Source of the DNA: an uncultured Mycoplasmatota bacterium
GTDB taxonomy: Bacteria > Bacillota_I > Bacilli_A > RF39 > UBA660
Assembly: GCA_947652325.1 (NCBI GenBank)
Contig: CANTCQ010000003.1
Location: forward strand, 1 to 64,000
DNA length: 64,000 nucleotides
Reading direction: 5' to 3'
How positions within the stretch are numbered: position 1 is the first letter of the stretch; every line of letters begins with the position of its first letter. Shown here piece by piece: positions 42,717 to 51,957 of this stretch. A program made the position numbers and the translations under genes. Under the pieces are notes generated by a model, which saw only the letters and a list, made by a program, of their open reading frames with translations, had not been told where the DNA came from and did no database searches.

Positions 42717-43053
42717 AAAATTATTAGGAAAAGCATTTATTAATCAATTAAAAGAATCTTAATGTGAAAAAAGATAACAAAACAAGATAAGAACGTGTAT
42801 AATAAACATAGATTTGATATTTATCAGTCTACTTTTGTGCAATAGTTCAAAATAAGGCCTAGTAAGAAATACATTTGAATTATAAAAATAATTTTAAACA
42901 AGTATTAATTTTGACAATGGATAAATTTTATGATATCCTGATTAGGATTTTTTTTAACAAAAGTAGTAAATCAAAATAAAAAAGCATAATAATAAACAGT
43001 AAAAGAGGTGATATAATCATCTCTTTTGTTTCCAGAAGAAAAAAGGTGGATAC
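42717..43053 (+). other. Gene-free 340 bp between accessory and core genes
   Basis: Contains TATAAT (42798-42803), a TTGACA (42911-42916) with TATCCT 17 bp later, a small hairpin ATCCT/AGGAT with T-run (42935-42956), and an AAAAGAG/CTCTTTT hairpin near 43002-43027 just before the next gene. No protein frame. A short untranslated RNA is possible. Confidence 0.4.
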
Positions 43054-43563
43054 ATGAAAGATATATTAGTAAAAGAAGTAAAAGAAAAAATAAAAGAAGC
43101 ACAAAAAGCTTTGCCAACGATTATTAATGTTCTTCAAAATATAGGTGTAGAATTTAATTATCGGATTAAAGAAGAAAAACGAATTGAAGAAAAAATTTTA
43201 CTTTGGGAGAGAAAGCCTAGAATGAAAAGCAAAAGTAAATTAGAGATACTTAATTTAATTAATGATATATTAGGCATTACAATAGTTGTAGACAAAGTAG
43301 ATTATATACCCAATATATCGAAAAAAGTTGTAAGTCAAATAGAAGAGCAACTCCGAGATGTTAAATTAATAAAATATAAAGACCGATTAACAGATGTTTC
43401 CATTCCCTATAAAAGAATACATTTAATTTTTGATTATCAAAAAATGCCTTTTGAAATTCAAATAACAGATAAAGATAATTTATACAAGCGTAGTATTATG
43501 CATAATAATTATGAACAAATCAAATATGCTTGCATAAGAAATAATAAGTGTAGAAAATCATAA
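43054..43563 (+). CDS. RelA/SpoT-like domain protein
   Basis: 169 residues from ATG 43054 (AAAAGGTGG upstream). The order FNYRIKEEKRIEEKILL, NDILGITIVVD, YKRIHLIFDYQKMPFEIQI follows the (p)ppGpp-synthetase fold: R-x-K loop, DI-GI strand and the Y-x-x-H...EIQI strand. No hydrolase, TGS or ACT domains. It is shorter than usual small alarmone synthetases (~210) and the canonical D in the DIAGIR motif reads LGIT. It may be a small synthetase, a toxSAS-like toxin or an inactive relative. Confidence 0.55.
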   Translation: MKDILVKEVKEKIKEAQKALPTIINVLQNIGVEFNYRIKEEKRIEEKILLWERKPRMKSKSKLEILNLINDILGITIVVDKVDYIPNISKKVVSQIEEQLRDVKLIKYKDRLTDVSIPYKRIHLIFDYQKMPFEIQITDKDNLYKRSIMHNNYEQIKYACIRNNKCRKS

Positions 43564-43620
43564 CGAAGTATTCCTATTTTTTAATTATTTGCTATAATTG
43601 AATAAGGAAGAAGGAACATA

Positions 43621-44244
43621 ATGGAATATTTAGATATTTATGATGAAGAAGGCAATCATTTAGGAAAAGAAGAAAGAAATATTGTGCATAAAAAAGCTTT
43701 ATGGCATAATACAGTACATTGTTGGTTATATGACCAAGAAGGAAATATTTTTTTTCAACTTCGCGCAGATAAAGGGAAACTATATACAACAGCATCAGGG
43801 CATGTGCAAGCTGGAGAAACAGTAAAAGAGGCTTTTGGTCGTGAAATAGAAGAAGAAATCGGATACAAAATAGATTATAACCAAGCAAAATTAATTGAAG
43901 TCGTAAAATTTGTAATGGATAGAGAAGAAGCTGATGGTAGCTTTTTTAAAGACCGTGCTTTTGCCAATGTCTATGCGTGTGAATTTAAGGGGAATTTAAA
44001 CGAGTTTGATTTCGATGAAAAGGAACTTTCTGGAATTGTGAAAATTAATATCAAAAAGGCATTAGAAATAATAACAAATGAAAACGGCGAGGTTTTAACA
44101 GAAAAATGCTTTAAAGAAAATGGAAAATTAGAGGTAAAAGAAGAAAAAATCACTTTTGCAGATTTTTTGGTAAATCCAGGAGAAACTGCAATTGAAAAGT
44201 ATGGAGAAGTTCTACAATTTATCATGAATGAATTAAATAAATAG
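43621..44244 (+). CDS. Nudix hydrolase
   Basis: 207 residues. GHVQAGETVKEAFGREIEEEIG matches the Nudix box G-x5-E-x7-RE-x-EE-x-G. The N-terminal YDEEGNHLGKEERNIVH resembles the IPP-isomerase-like/YfcD branch. Substrate unknown. TGCTATAAT at about 43587 and SD AAGGAAGAAGG lie upstream. Between it and the next gene (44245-44372) is a short remnant-like frame only. Confidence 0.9.
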   Translation: MEYLDIYDEEGNHLGKEERNIVHKKALWHNTVHCWLYDQEGNIFFQLRADKGKLYTTASGHVQAGETVKEAFGREIEEEIGYKIDYNQAKLIEVVKFVMDREEADGSFFKDRAFANVYACEFKGNLNEFDFDEKELSGIVKINIKKALEIITNENGEVLTEKCFKENGKLEVKEEKITFADFLVNPGETAIEKYGEVLQFIMNELNK

Positions 44245-44372
44245 TTGCAATAAATAAAAACTAGAAAATAAAGGCATAGATACAGAATTATATGAATCTT
44301 TTGTAAGGAGATTAGAACTAAAAAGAAATTTGGGAGAAGAAATATAACTTATTTTTTTACTGGAGGAAAAAA

Positions 44373-45017
44373 ATGGAAGATATAAAACAAACTAGTATAT
44401 TTGTTAATAATGGTAACCAATTCATAAAAATAGAGGATAGTAAAGGAAATGCACTAGATAAATTTGCAATTTGTGAAGAAATAAAAAACTTAGAAAATAA
44501 AATAGAAGAATGGGAAGAAAAAAGAAAATCGTATGTTAGATTAATGTTTACTATGCCAGCTATTTCATTAGGGATGGGATTTACTCTTTCTATAGGAGTA
44601 GCCATTTTTTCTACATTAGAAAATTTGACAATCCAAAATTTTATAGAAAACTTTTTGCAAACAAGAAATCTGTATTCCTTTTATATAGTACCCATACTAT
44701 TTGGATTTTATTATAGTTGGGCTATTGGAACTACCGATTATCCAGTCGTAAAAAGAATTTTAAATATAGCTTCCTTACAACTTTATTTCCTGAAAAATAT
44801 GCAGGGAACCTTAAGAAATAAAGAAGATTTAAAAGAACGTTTTGAAAAACTAACTAAGTATGGTGAAAAAGTAGGACAATATGCAAAAAAATATAAAAAA
44901 GGAAAATGGGGAATGCAAGAAAGAGAAATGCTTGCGAATGATAATATAGATACTTGGACTTTTGAAAATTATTTAGAAGAATATACGCGAAAAAGAAAAA
45001 TAAAAGGAGAACTATGA
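44373..45017 (+). CDS. Membrane protein of unknown function
   Basis: 214 residues. A cytoplasmic N-terminus with a coiled-coil (EEIKNLENKIEEWEEKRK), then two membrane helices (about 52-77 and 95-118), then a basic C-terminal region ending YTRKRKIKGEL. SD ACTGGAGG precedes ATG. It overlaps miaA by four bases (ATGA), so the two are co-translated. No family recognised. Confidence 0.7.
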   Translation: MEDIKQTSIFVNNGNQFIKIEDSKGNALDKFAICEEIKNLENKIEEWEEKRKSYVRLMFTMPAISLGMGFTLSIGVAIFSTLENLTIQNFIENFLQTRNLYSFYIVPILFGFYYSWAIGTTDYPVVKRILNIASLQLYFLKNMQGTLRNKEDLKERFEKLTKYGEKVGQYAKKYKKGKWGMQEREMLANDNIDTWTFENYLEEYTRKRKIKGEL

Positions 45018-45892
45018 TTTTAGCAATAGTAGGACCAACGGGAGTTGGAAAAACAAAATTAAGTATTGAACTTGCCAAAATATACAATGGAGAAATTGTA
45101 AATGCAGATTCTATGCAAATTTATAAAGGCTTGGATGTTGGAACTGCAAAAGTAACCAAAGAAGAAATGGAAGGGATTACACATCATCTATTAAGTATAA
45201 AAGAAGTAACAGAAGATTATAGTGTATTCGATTACCAAAAAGATGCCAGAAATTGTATAGAAGAAATTAAAGAAAAGAAGAAAATCCCTATCTTTGTTGG
45301 AGGAACAGGTTATTATTTAAAATCTGTTTTCTATAATTATAATTTTGAAGAAGAAACGGAAGAACAAAAAAAATATGACCAATTAACGAATGAAGAATTA
45401 GAAAATCGTATCGAATCTTTTGAATGTGGTTTTGCTTATGATAATAAAAATAGAAAACGGATGATAAGACTTTTAACAAAACTAGAACAAGGGTGGATGC
45501 CCGAAGAAAAAGACTTCACTTTAGAATATCCTGATGTTTTGTTTATTGGTCTAACGACAAGTAGAGAAGTATTGTACCAAAAAATCAACGAAAGATTTGA
45601 TAAAATGCTGGTTCCTTTAATCGATGAAGTAAAGCCTTATATTTTAAAAAATGTAAAAACAAAAGCTTTGATGACGGGAATTGGCTATAAAGAATTTTAC
45701 CCTTTCTTTTCCGATGAAAAGACTTTGGCAAACGTAGTAGAAGAGTGTAAAAAAAATTCTAGAAATTATGCAAAACGCCAGTATACATGGTTCCAAAATC
45801 AAATGGACGTAAAATGGTTCTCCATAGATTATGAGAATTTTAGAAACACCATCCAAGAAATAGTGAAATATATAGAAGAGAAAATAGCATAA
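45014..45892 (+). CDS. miaA: tRNA dimethylallyltransferase
   Basis: 292 residues. GPTGVGKTKLSIELA (P-loop), NADSMQIYKGLDVGTAK and FVGGTGYYLKSV are the MiaA signatures. It adds the dimethylallyl group to A37 of tRNAs reading UNN codons. SD AAAGGAG lies in the end of the upstream gene. Confidence 0.97.
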   Translation: MILAIVGPTGVGKTKLSIELAKIYNGEIVNADSMQIYKGLDVGTAKVTKEEMEGITHHLLSIKEVTEDYSVFDYQKDARNCIEEIKEKKKIPIFVGGTGYYLKSVFYNYNFEEETEEQKKYDQLTNEELENRIESFECGFAYDNKNRKRMIRLLTKLEQGWMPEEKDFTLEYPDVLFIGLTTSREVLYQKINERFDKMLVPLIDEVKPYILKNVKTKALMTGIGYKEFYPFFSDEKTLANVVEECKKNSRNYAKRQYTWFQNQMDVKWFSIDYENFRNTIQEIVKYIEEKIA

Positions 45893-45957
45893 ACCGAATT
45901 TGATTGTATAAAAAGAATGTGTTATAGTATATTCCATTGCAAAAAAGGAAGAATAAA

Positions 45958-47553
45958 ATGAAGAAATTACAACTAAAAAAAGAGAGAATTTTAGCGTTAT
46001 TATTAGCATGTATAATTCCGTTAAACTATGCATATAATGTAAGTGCGAAAGAAAAAGATGTTTCTATTGAAAACACTTCAGATACAGACTCTAGAAATAA
46101 TTCTATAGAAACAAGAGACTTTTTTATAGAAATGTCTTCTATTATTCCGTTATATAATTGGGAAGAGTTATACCCAACCATGGAAAAAATTGATAAAATT
46201 TTAGAAGCAGCAGAAAGTTTAACTAAATGTGAGAATACAAATGCAGATTATGAAGCATTAAGTGAGATAATGATTGATAATAGTATAAAAAATTCAAATG
46301 ACTCCAATAAATTATTTCTGCCATATAGTATTCCAGCTGATAATTTTCAAATAGAAGAATTAACAAAAGACCATAATATGAGAGTTGCACTAAAAATTGC
46401 TATTGGGAATATTTGTACAACATCGAACAATTTAGCGGAAGATATTTGTGAATTAAGTACTTATACTATTCTTAATGGAGAATTAAATGAAAATATATTA
46501 GCAAATTGTAATTATGAAACAAAAACTATAACAGTTAATTACGAAAAGATACTTTCTATTTTTGAATCAGAAAATTTAAATAATAATAATGACCTTGATG
46601 TTATAGAATATTTATCAAATATCTTAGAACATGAACTTAATCATTGTAAAGAACATATTTGTGCTTGTCGTGAAGAAAAAGGTCAAATAAATGAGACTAT
46701 TAGATTTGAAGATACTTTAAACTTCATGATAGAATCAGCAGCAGAATCGGCAAAATACAACGATTCTAAAAGAGAATATAAAATATTTTTCGAAGATACA
46801 TTGGATTATGTTTATTATAGCGAGAGAAAAGAAGAAGCTTTATTATTTTTACTTGCGGTTTTCAAAGAAAATAGAATAGTAGATGATTATTATCAAGCTG
46901 TATTTGATAGCGACCTTAATTCTTTATATCGTTTTTATGGACTTGAGACAAAAGAAGATATTTATACATTTTACAAGATTACGTATGCTATGGATGCATT
47001 ATATGCAAGCAATGACCTTGCTTATACATTATATTTTGAACATGATGTTCAAACGTATGGAGAATTTGTAGAATCAGTTGGCTTTGCCTATAAAATAGAT
47101 ATATTTAAAATTGCACTAAAAGATTTAATGCAGCATATTCAAGAACATAATGACCTAAATGTAGAGGAAAGCTTATTCTTATATAATTTTATAAAAAATT
47201 ATATAGTAGCTGACTCTTATTATAGAGAAAATGATATGAATAATTTTGCAAACGATATATATAGTTTAGAAGCGATATTCAATGATTTTATTTGTAATTA
47301 TTATAATATTACTAATAATGATATAGAAAATATAAAGAGTGAACTACGATATTTCGAAGCAAAAGATTTAGATGATAGAAACTCTATAAATTCTTTTAAT
47401 GAAATAATCAAAAAAATTGATTGTAATAAAATATTGATTAAATTTCCATTGATAAAAAATATATTTTGGACTTATCATGTTTATAACTATGATACAGAAA
47501 ATTTTGATGCACAAAATAAGGATATCCAGGTAAAAAATAGAAAACAAATGTAA
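45958..47553 (+). CDS. Secreted protein with HExxH-type site
   Basis: 531 residues from ATG 45958 (AAAAAGGAAG upstream). A signal peptide (KKERILALLLACIIPLNYAYNVSA, cut near residue 32) leads into a large helical protein. EHELNHCKEHICAC (about residue 226) fits a zinc-binding HExxH with further His and Cys, so a metallopeptidase is possible, but no third ligand could be fixed. No anchor motif. The catalytic call is inference. Confidence 0.6.
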   Translation: MKKLQLKKERILALLLACIIPLNYAYNVSAKEKDVSIENTSDTDSRNNSIETRDFFIEMSSIIPLYNWEELYPTMEKIDKILEAAESLTKCENTNADYEALSEIMIDNSIKNSNDSNKLFLPYSIPADNFQIEELTKDHNMRVALKIAIGNICTTSNNLAEDICELSTYTILNGELNENILANCNYETKTITVNYEKILSIFESENLNNNNDLDVIEYLSNILEHELNHCKEHICACREEKGQINETIRFEDTLNFMIESAAESAKYNDSKREYKIFFEDTLDYVYYSERKEEALLFLLAVFKENRIVDDYYQAVFDSDLNSLYRFYGLETKEDIYTFYKITYAMDALYASNDLAYTLYFEHDVQTYGEFVESVGFAYKIDIFKIALKDLMQHIQEHNDLNVEESLFLYNFIKNYIVADSYYRENDMNNFANDIYSLEAIFNDFICNYYNITNNDIENIKSELRYFEAKDLDDRNSINSFNEIIKKIDCNKILIKFPLIKNIFWTYHVYNYDTENFDAQNKDIQVKNRKQM

Positions 47554-47556
47554 AAG

Positions 47557-47587
47557 AAAAGTAATGCCTCAAAAACATTACTTTTTT
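47557..47587 (+). terminator. Terminator between convergent genes
   Basis: AAAAGTAATG (47557-47566) pairs with CATTACTTTT (47576-47585), with T's on the plus strand. It could serve both the secreted protein gene and the converging transglutaminase-like gene. Confidence 0.8.
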
Positions 47588-48531
47588 AGTTCTGGATAAA
47601 TTCTAGTATTAAAAATATGGTCTTTTACAACAACTTCTCCAGCATCTGCTTCCTTTAATTCTTGCGAGGTAATTAAAAAATACTTGTGTTGCAAATAATC
47701 TTTTCCATCTTCACTAACAGGGTCATCCCAAGTTAAATCCAAATGTTTCCATTCATTGTTTAAATAAACAGCATTCCACACATGACCAGAAGCATTTTCT
47801 TGCATAAGTTCTGTTGCAACTTTATAATTTTTAATGTTCATTTTTATTAAGAAAAGTGCCATCGCATCTGTATATCCATTACAAGTGGCATATCCTTGTA
47901 AAAGAGGTCCATAGGCATTGTAAGAGAGATAAGTGGATTCTTCATTTGTATTTCTTTCTACATCGTATTTGGTATTATTAATAATATAATCGTGAATTGT
48001 TTTTATTTTTTCATAATCGGTCATTTCAGGAGTAATGATTTTTTTATAAATTTCTTCTATTTTCTCATTAATGGCTTTTATTTCTTCCTCTGTATACAAA
48101 TAGTTAATTGTAATATTAATTTCTCCAGTTTCTGATATAACTGTGCGTACATTGGAAAAACCATTATAGGGATGAACAAAGTTATTAATATACGTTAAAG
48201 TTTCGGGGTCATTGCTAATTTTTTCGACATCACTTAAACATTCCTTATATTCGCTAGGACAATAAAAAGTAAATGTTTTGTAACCATTGTTGGTGGCTGT
48301 ATAATAAATATTTAATAAATCTTGAAAACTTAATGGAACAAAATCCACTGTATTTTGTACATATAAAAAATCATCTTTTTTTTGATAGGTATTGGGTGGT
48401 GTTGCAATCACTACTGGATTTTTTTCAAGGGCTAGTGCAATTTTATCAGAAATAGCATCAATTCTTGAAAGAACACCCGCAATCAAAAAAAAGCAAAAGA
48501 GAAAAACAATATTTTTTTTTATAAATTTCAA
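47578..48531 (-). CDS. Transglutaminase-like domain protein, membrane-anchored or secreted
   Basis: 317 residues from TTG 48531; GGTGGGTG lies eight bases upstream, while GTG 48540 would overlap it. An N-terminal hydrophobic segment (IVFLFCFFLIAGVLS) is an anchor or signal. The catalytic triad is visible: Cys in GYATCNGYTDAM, His in SGHVWNAV, Asp in HLDLTWDDPV. Such domains act as cysteine peptidases or crosslinkers outside the cell. A single gene on the minus strand. Confidence 0.85.
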   Translation of the reverse strand: MKFIKKNIVFLFCFFLIAGVLSRIDAISDKIALALEKNPVVIATPPNTYQKKDDFLYVQNTVDFVPLSFQDLLNIYYTATNNGYKTFTFYCPSEYKECLSDVEKISNDPETLTYINNFVHPYNGFSNVRTVISETGEINITINYLYTEEEIKAINEKIEEIYKKIITPEMTDYEKIKTIHDYIINNTKYDVERNTNEESTYLSYNAYGPLLQGYATCNGYTDAMALFLIKMNIKNYKVATELMQENASGHVWNAVYLNNEWKHLDLTWDDPVSEDGKDYLQHKYFLITSQELKEADAGEVVVKDHIFNTRIYPELKK

Positions 48532-48589
48532 ATGTATCACCCACCATAATTATTTTAGCATTAAAAAATGAAGTACGCAAAAATTTTTC

Positions 48590-48853
48590 TTACTTCATTT
48601 CTTTGATTTTTTTAGATAGTCTGGACTTTTGTCTAGCAGCAGTATTCGGTTTTACAAAACCTTTACTAACAGCATGGTCCATATTGGTTTGTAATTCATT
48701 AAATAAACTAGTTGCTTTTTCTTTGTCACTTGTATGAATCGCAATATCACAATTACGAATTAAATTTTTAACTCTAGCTTTTAGTTCATGATTATTATCT
48801 GTTTTCTTCGCAGTTACTTTCACAGCTTTTTTTGAACTTTTAATATTAGGCAT
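48590..48853 (-). CDS. rpsT: 30S ribosomal protein S20
   Basis: 87 residues from ATG 48853 (MPNIKSSKKAVKVT; GGAGA upstream on the minus strand). ELKARVKNLIRNCD and the C-terminal KNTAARQKSRLSKKI-like GFVKPNTAARQKSRLSK are typical. Divergent from gpr, the same rpsT/gpr pairing as in Bacillus. Confidence 0.95.
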   Translation of the reverse strand: MPNIKSSKKAVKVTAKKTDNNHELKARVKNLIRNCDIAIHTSDKEKATSLFNELQTNMDHAVSKGFVKPNTAARQKSRLSKKIKEMK

Positions 48854-48933
48854 ACAAATCTCCTTTCTTAAATTCACTAACAATTCTACCAAACTATTAG
48901 TTTTTTGGCAAGGTCTATTACTTTAATCTATGC

Positions 48934-48963
48934 AAATAAAATAAGAAATATGTGGCCATACTA
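48934..48963 (+). promoter_or_regulatory. Sigma-G-type sporulation promoter of gpr
   Basis: AAATA (48934-48938, four of five matches to GMATR), exactly 18 bp, then CATACTA (48957-48963), a perfect match to the sigma-G -10 CATNMTA. In Bacillus gpr is transcribed by sigma-F and sigma-G in the forespore. Confidence 0.7.
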
Positions 48964-48981
48964 ATTTTAGAAGGTGAATAG

Positions 48982-49725
48982 ATGAAACAAAGTTTATTTT
49001 TAGATGTTGGAATTGAAAAACTAAATAAGGTAAAAAAGATAGAAGAAACAAAAAACAAAACCGTCAAAACAAGCCATTATATTGTTGCTAAAGAAAACAA
49101 AAAAGCATTAAAAAAAGAAGAAGGGGATTACTTTGTGATTGCCTTTGCCAGTGAATTATTAGAAAAAAAGGAAAAAGAAATTACCAAAGAGATGGAACGA
49201 GTCATCAAAACGTTTCTCAAAAAATATAAAAAAGCAGAAAAAGTTTTAATAATTGGTTTGGGAAATAAAGACATTGAAGGAGATTCTTTAGGAGTAAGTA
49301 CCACCAATAAATTAATTGCTACAAATCAATACCAAGATTTTTTAACCATTCCTAAAATAGCTCTTTTTAATCCTTCTGTAACCAATAAAACTGGAATTAA
49401 TTCTTTTCATTTGATTAAAATGGTAGTAGAGGATTTAAAACCAAATTTATTAATCTTAGTAGATAGTTTGGCAACAGAAAATGAAAAATATTTAAATAGT
49501 GCTATCGAAATTAATGATACAGGAATTATTCCAGGAAGTGCTCTTAATTCGGCTAAAGAAATAAACAAAAAAACCTTTAATATTCCTGTACTTGCTATTG
49601 GAGTACCTACTACTTTAAAATACAATAATCATTTTTATACAGATGTGAATATTCATAATATTATAGAAAAAAGTACAACGATTATTGCCAATGCTTTAAA
49701 TACAATTTTTATAAAACACTCTTAA
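48982..49725 (+). CDS. gpr: Germination protease GPR
   Basis: 247 residues, shorter than the ~370 of Bacillus GPR but with the core: LIIGLGNKDIEGDSLGV, LLILVDSLA, DTGIIPGSAL and LAIGVPT, covering the conserved acidic residues of this unusual aspartate-type peptidase. It degrades small acid-soluble spore proteins at germination. SD AGAAGGTG precedes ATG. Followed by spoIIP as in Bacillus. Confidence 0.93.
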   Translation: MKQSLFLDVGIEKLNKVKKIEETKNKTVKTSHYIVAKENKKALKKEEGDYFVIAFASELLEKKEKEITKEMERVIKTFLKKYKKAEKVLIIGLGNKDIEGDSLGVSTTNKLIATNQYQDFLTIPKIALFNPSVTNKTGINSFHLIKMVVEDLKPNLLILVDSLATENEKYLNSAIEINDTGIIPGSALNSAKEINKKTFNIPVLAIGVPTTLKYNNHFYTDVNIHNIIEKSTTIIANALNTIFIKHS

Positions 49726-49737
49726 GGGTGTTTTTTT
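49717..49737 (+). terminator. Terminator at the end of gpr
   Basis: AACACTC pairs with GGGTGTT around a short loop, then T's; it overlaps the gpr stop. Confidence 0.65.
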
Positions 49738-49791
49738 CAACATTTTTTGCTCTCAAAAAAATATATACTCTACTAAAAGGAGAATCAAAAA

Positions 49792-50745
49792 ATGGCAAAA
49801 AGAATGAAAAAAAGAAGAAGATTAAAATTTAAATATCGCCTAGGTTTAAGTATTGGACTTATAATGATAACTTTCCTTTTTGTATTTAATTATTTATACA
49901 ACAAATTTTTAGTAAAAATAAACAACGACACTTTGATTAGTGCTTTAGTCGATTATAATTTAAATACAAATAAAAAAAAGAATCTTTATTATGATTTAAT
50001 TAATTTAAATAGTACTGATTTTTTACTGAAATATACATTAGGAATTGAAGCACTAAAAGAAACGGATAGTGAAGAAACGCTAGGAGTAGAATCAACCTAT
50101 GTAGAAGACCCTTATAAGTCGGAAGTAAAAGAACCCATTCTTTATATTTACAATACTCATCAAACAGAAGGTTATCAAAAATCAAATAACGCTTCCTACA
50201 ACATAACCCCCAGTGTTTTAATGGCTAGTTATATTTTAAGAGAGTCTCTAAATGATTTAGGCATTCCCTCTTTAGTCGAAACGAATGATATCACGGAGGT
50301 TTTACGAGTACACAATTGGAAATACAAATATTCCTACGCAGCAAGTAAACTGCTACTACAAGATGCGATGGAAAAAAACAAAAGTTTACAGTATTTTATT
50401 GATTTACATAGAGACTCTATGTCTCATGAGATTACAACGACCACAATCGATGGTAAAAGTTATGCCAAAGTCTTATTTGTAATAGGAAAAGACCATAAAA
50501 AATACGAAGAAAATTTAAAATTTGCCAATGCTGTAAACGATTATATCAAAAATATCAATCCTTCCTTAACCAGAGGAATAAGTATTAAAGGTGGTAGTGG
50601 AGTAAATGGAATTTATAACCAAGATTTAAGTCCTAATGCCATTTTAATTGAACTAGGAGGACAATATAATAATATAACGGAAATCAATAATACCATTACT
50701 ATACTTTCAAAAGCAATTCATAGTTATGTGAAAGGAGAAACATGA
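49792..50745 (+). CDS. spoIIP: Stage II sporulation protein P
   Basis: 317 residues. A membrane helix (about 18-38), then an amidase domain with IYNTHQTEGYQ, FIDLHRDSM and AILIELGGQYNN, the zinc His/Glu ligands of the SpoIIP N-acetylmuramoyl-L-alanine amidase. It thins the septal wall for engulfment in the mother cell. SD AAAGGAG precedes ATG. It overlaps the next gene by four bases. Confidence 0.95.
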   Translation: MAKRMKKRRRLKFKYRLGLSIGLIMITFLFVFNYLYNKFLVKINNDTLISALVDYNLNTNKKKNLYYDLINLNSTDFLLKYTLGIEALKETDSEETLGVESTYVEDPYKSEVKEPILYIYNTHQTEGYQKSNNASYNITPSVLMASYILRESLNDLGIPSLVETNDITEVLRVHNWKYKYSYAASKLLLQDAMEKNKSLQYFIDLHRDSMSHEITTTTIDGKSYAKVLFVIGKDHKKYEENLKFANAVNDYIKNINPSLTRGISIKGGSGVNGIYNQDLSPNAILIELGGQYNNITEINNTITILSKAIHSYVKGET

Positions 50746-51071
50746 AAAAGAAAAAAAATTCCAATTGGTTTAAGAAAACCATAAGTATCTTATTTTTACT
50801 TTTTATTAGTTTATATATTGCACTTGAAAGTGGATATTACGAGGCAAAAGCAGCGAAAAAAACAGCGATGACTGAAGAATCTATCCAAAAATTTGAACAA
50901 GATATTAAAGAAGGAAAACCGATTGACTTAGAAAGTTATGTTTACGAAACTCACAAAGACTATAGCAATAATACAACAGATGCTGCAATCTTTATTGGAA
51001 GTAAAGTAGAACAGTTTATGTCAACAGGAATTAATGACTTTTTTAATATCGTAAAATCTTTGTTTACTTGA
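50742..51071 (+). CDS. yqxA: YqxA-like small membrane protein
   Basis: 109 residues with an N-terminal membrane helix (about 11-30) and a short outer part. It occupies the slot of Bacillus yqxA (DUF3679) between spoIIP and lepA and has the same size, but sequence similarity is not obvious by eye. Start ATG overlaps the spoIIP stop (ATGA). Confidence 0.55.
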   Translation: MKKKKNSNWFKKTISILFLLFISLYIALESGYYEAKAAKKTAMTEESIQKFEQDIKEGKPIDLESYVYETHKDYSNNTTDAAIFIGSKVEQFMSTGINDFFNIVKSLFT

Positions 51072-51130
51072 AAACCAATTGCTTTTTTCTTTCGAATGGT
51101 TTAAAATACTAGCGAGAAAGAGGATAATCA

Positions 51131-51892
51131 ATGGAAGATGCAAAGGTAAAATTAAGAGATGCTTTATTTAGTAAATATTTTTTAAATGGAGAAGACAGAG
51201 TAGCAATTCTTCAAGTTTTAGAACAATTACAACCGACTATAAAGATGTGGGAAAGTTTAGATGCACTTTTAAAAAAAACAATTAAAAACTATGAATGGTT
51301 TGATGGCATAGAAATGGTTCGTTTTATATCTTATCAAAAAATAGATTACTTAGTAATCAAATTGCGTATGTTTAAATACTTTATAGTAGATACAAAAAAG
51401 AAAAAAGTTTTAACCAAAGAAGATGTAGCTTCTTTATTTACAGAAGACTTTTTTGTGACAAATTTTAAAGAAAGAAAATTAAAATCAAAATCACAGTATT
51501 TAGTAATGTACTATTTTTTCGAGTGCAAACAGAATTTAGAAGAATTAGTAGCCTTTTGTGAAGCCAATCAAAAATATTTAGAGATGCCAAATTCCATTTA
51601 CTGTCGCTTTGAAATTGATGAGGCTTGGACCTATTTAGATATAAATATGTCTACAAAAGAAATTCAATTAGGATTTCAAACACCAGACCAAACATTATAT
51701 GACTTCTTACATTTTGGAATTGACCTAACTCCATGGGGTATGCAAGATGCCGAAGATAGAATGGGATTAGAAAAAATGAGAGAAATATGTGAGAAGGTAA
51801 AAGAAATAAAAATTCCTAAATCTTGCATTCCAAGTATTTCTAGTGAAGAAAGAACAATAGATTATTTAAGAACACGAAAACTATTCTTTTAA
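51131..51892 (+). CDS. Unknown protein before lepA
   Basis: 253 residues from ATG 51131 (AAAGAGG upstream). Mixed alpha/beta, no signal or membrane helix. FRFEIDEAWTYLDINMST and LHFGIDLTPWGMQDAEDR hint at a compact domain, but no family was recognised. It has no counterpart in the Bacillus gpr-spoIIP-lepA order. Confidence 0.65.
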   Translation: MEDAKVKLRDALFSKYFLNGEDRVAILQVLEQLQPTIKMWESLDALLKKTIKNYEWFDGIEMVRFISYQKIDYLVIKLRMFKYFIVDTKKKKVLTKEDVASLFTEDFFVTNFKERKLKSKSQYLVMYYFFECKQNLEELVAFCEANQKYLEMPNSIYCRFEIDEAWTYLDINMSTKEIQLGFQTPDQTLYDFLHFGIDLTPWGMQDAEDRMGLEKMREICEKVKEIKIPKSCIPSISSEERTIDYLRTRKLFF

Positions 51893-51957
51893 GAGCAATT
51901 GCACTCTTTTTCTTTCCATTTTTTTAAAATTCGGTATAATAATAATAGTGATATATT

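Noticed and set aside
44245..44372. Short frame encoding a lysine/arginine-rich end between the Nudix gene and the membrane protein gene
   Set aside because: No start codon with a ribosome-binding site; it may be a remnant but cannot be supported.
48273..48455. Plus-strand open frame opposite the transglutaminase-like gene
   Set aside because: It is the complement of a well-supported coding region and has no ribosome-binding site.
49750..49790. Sigma-E promoter before spoIIP
   Set aside because: An ATATACT-like stretch is present, but no matching -35 at the right distance was convincing.
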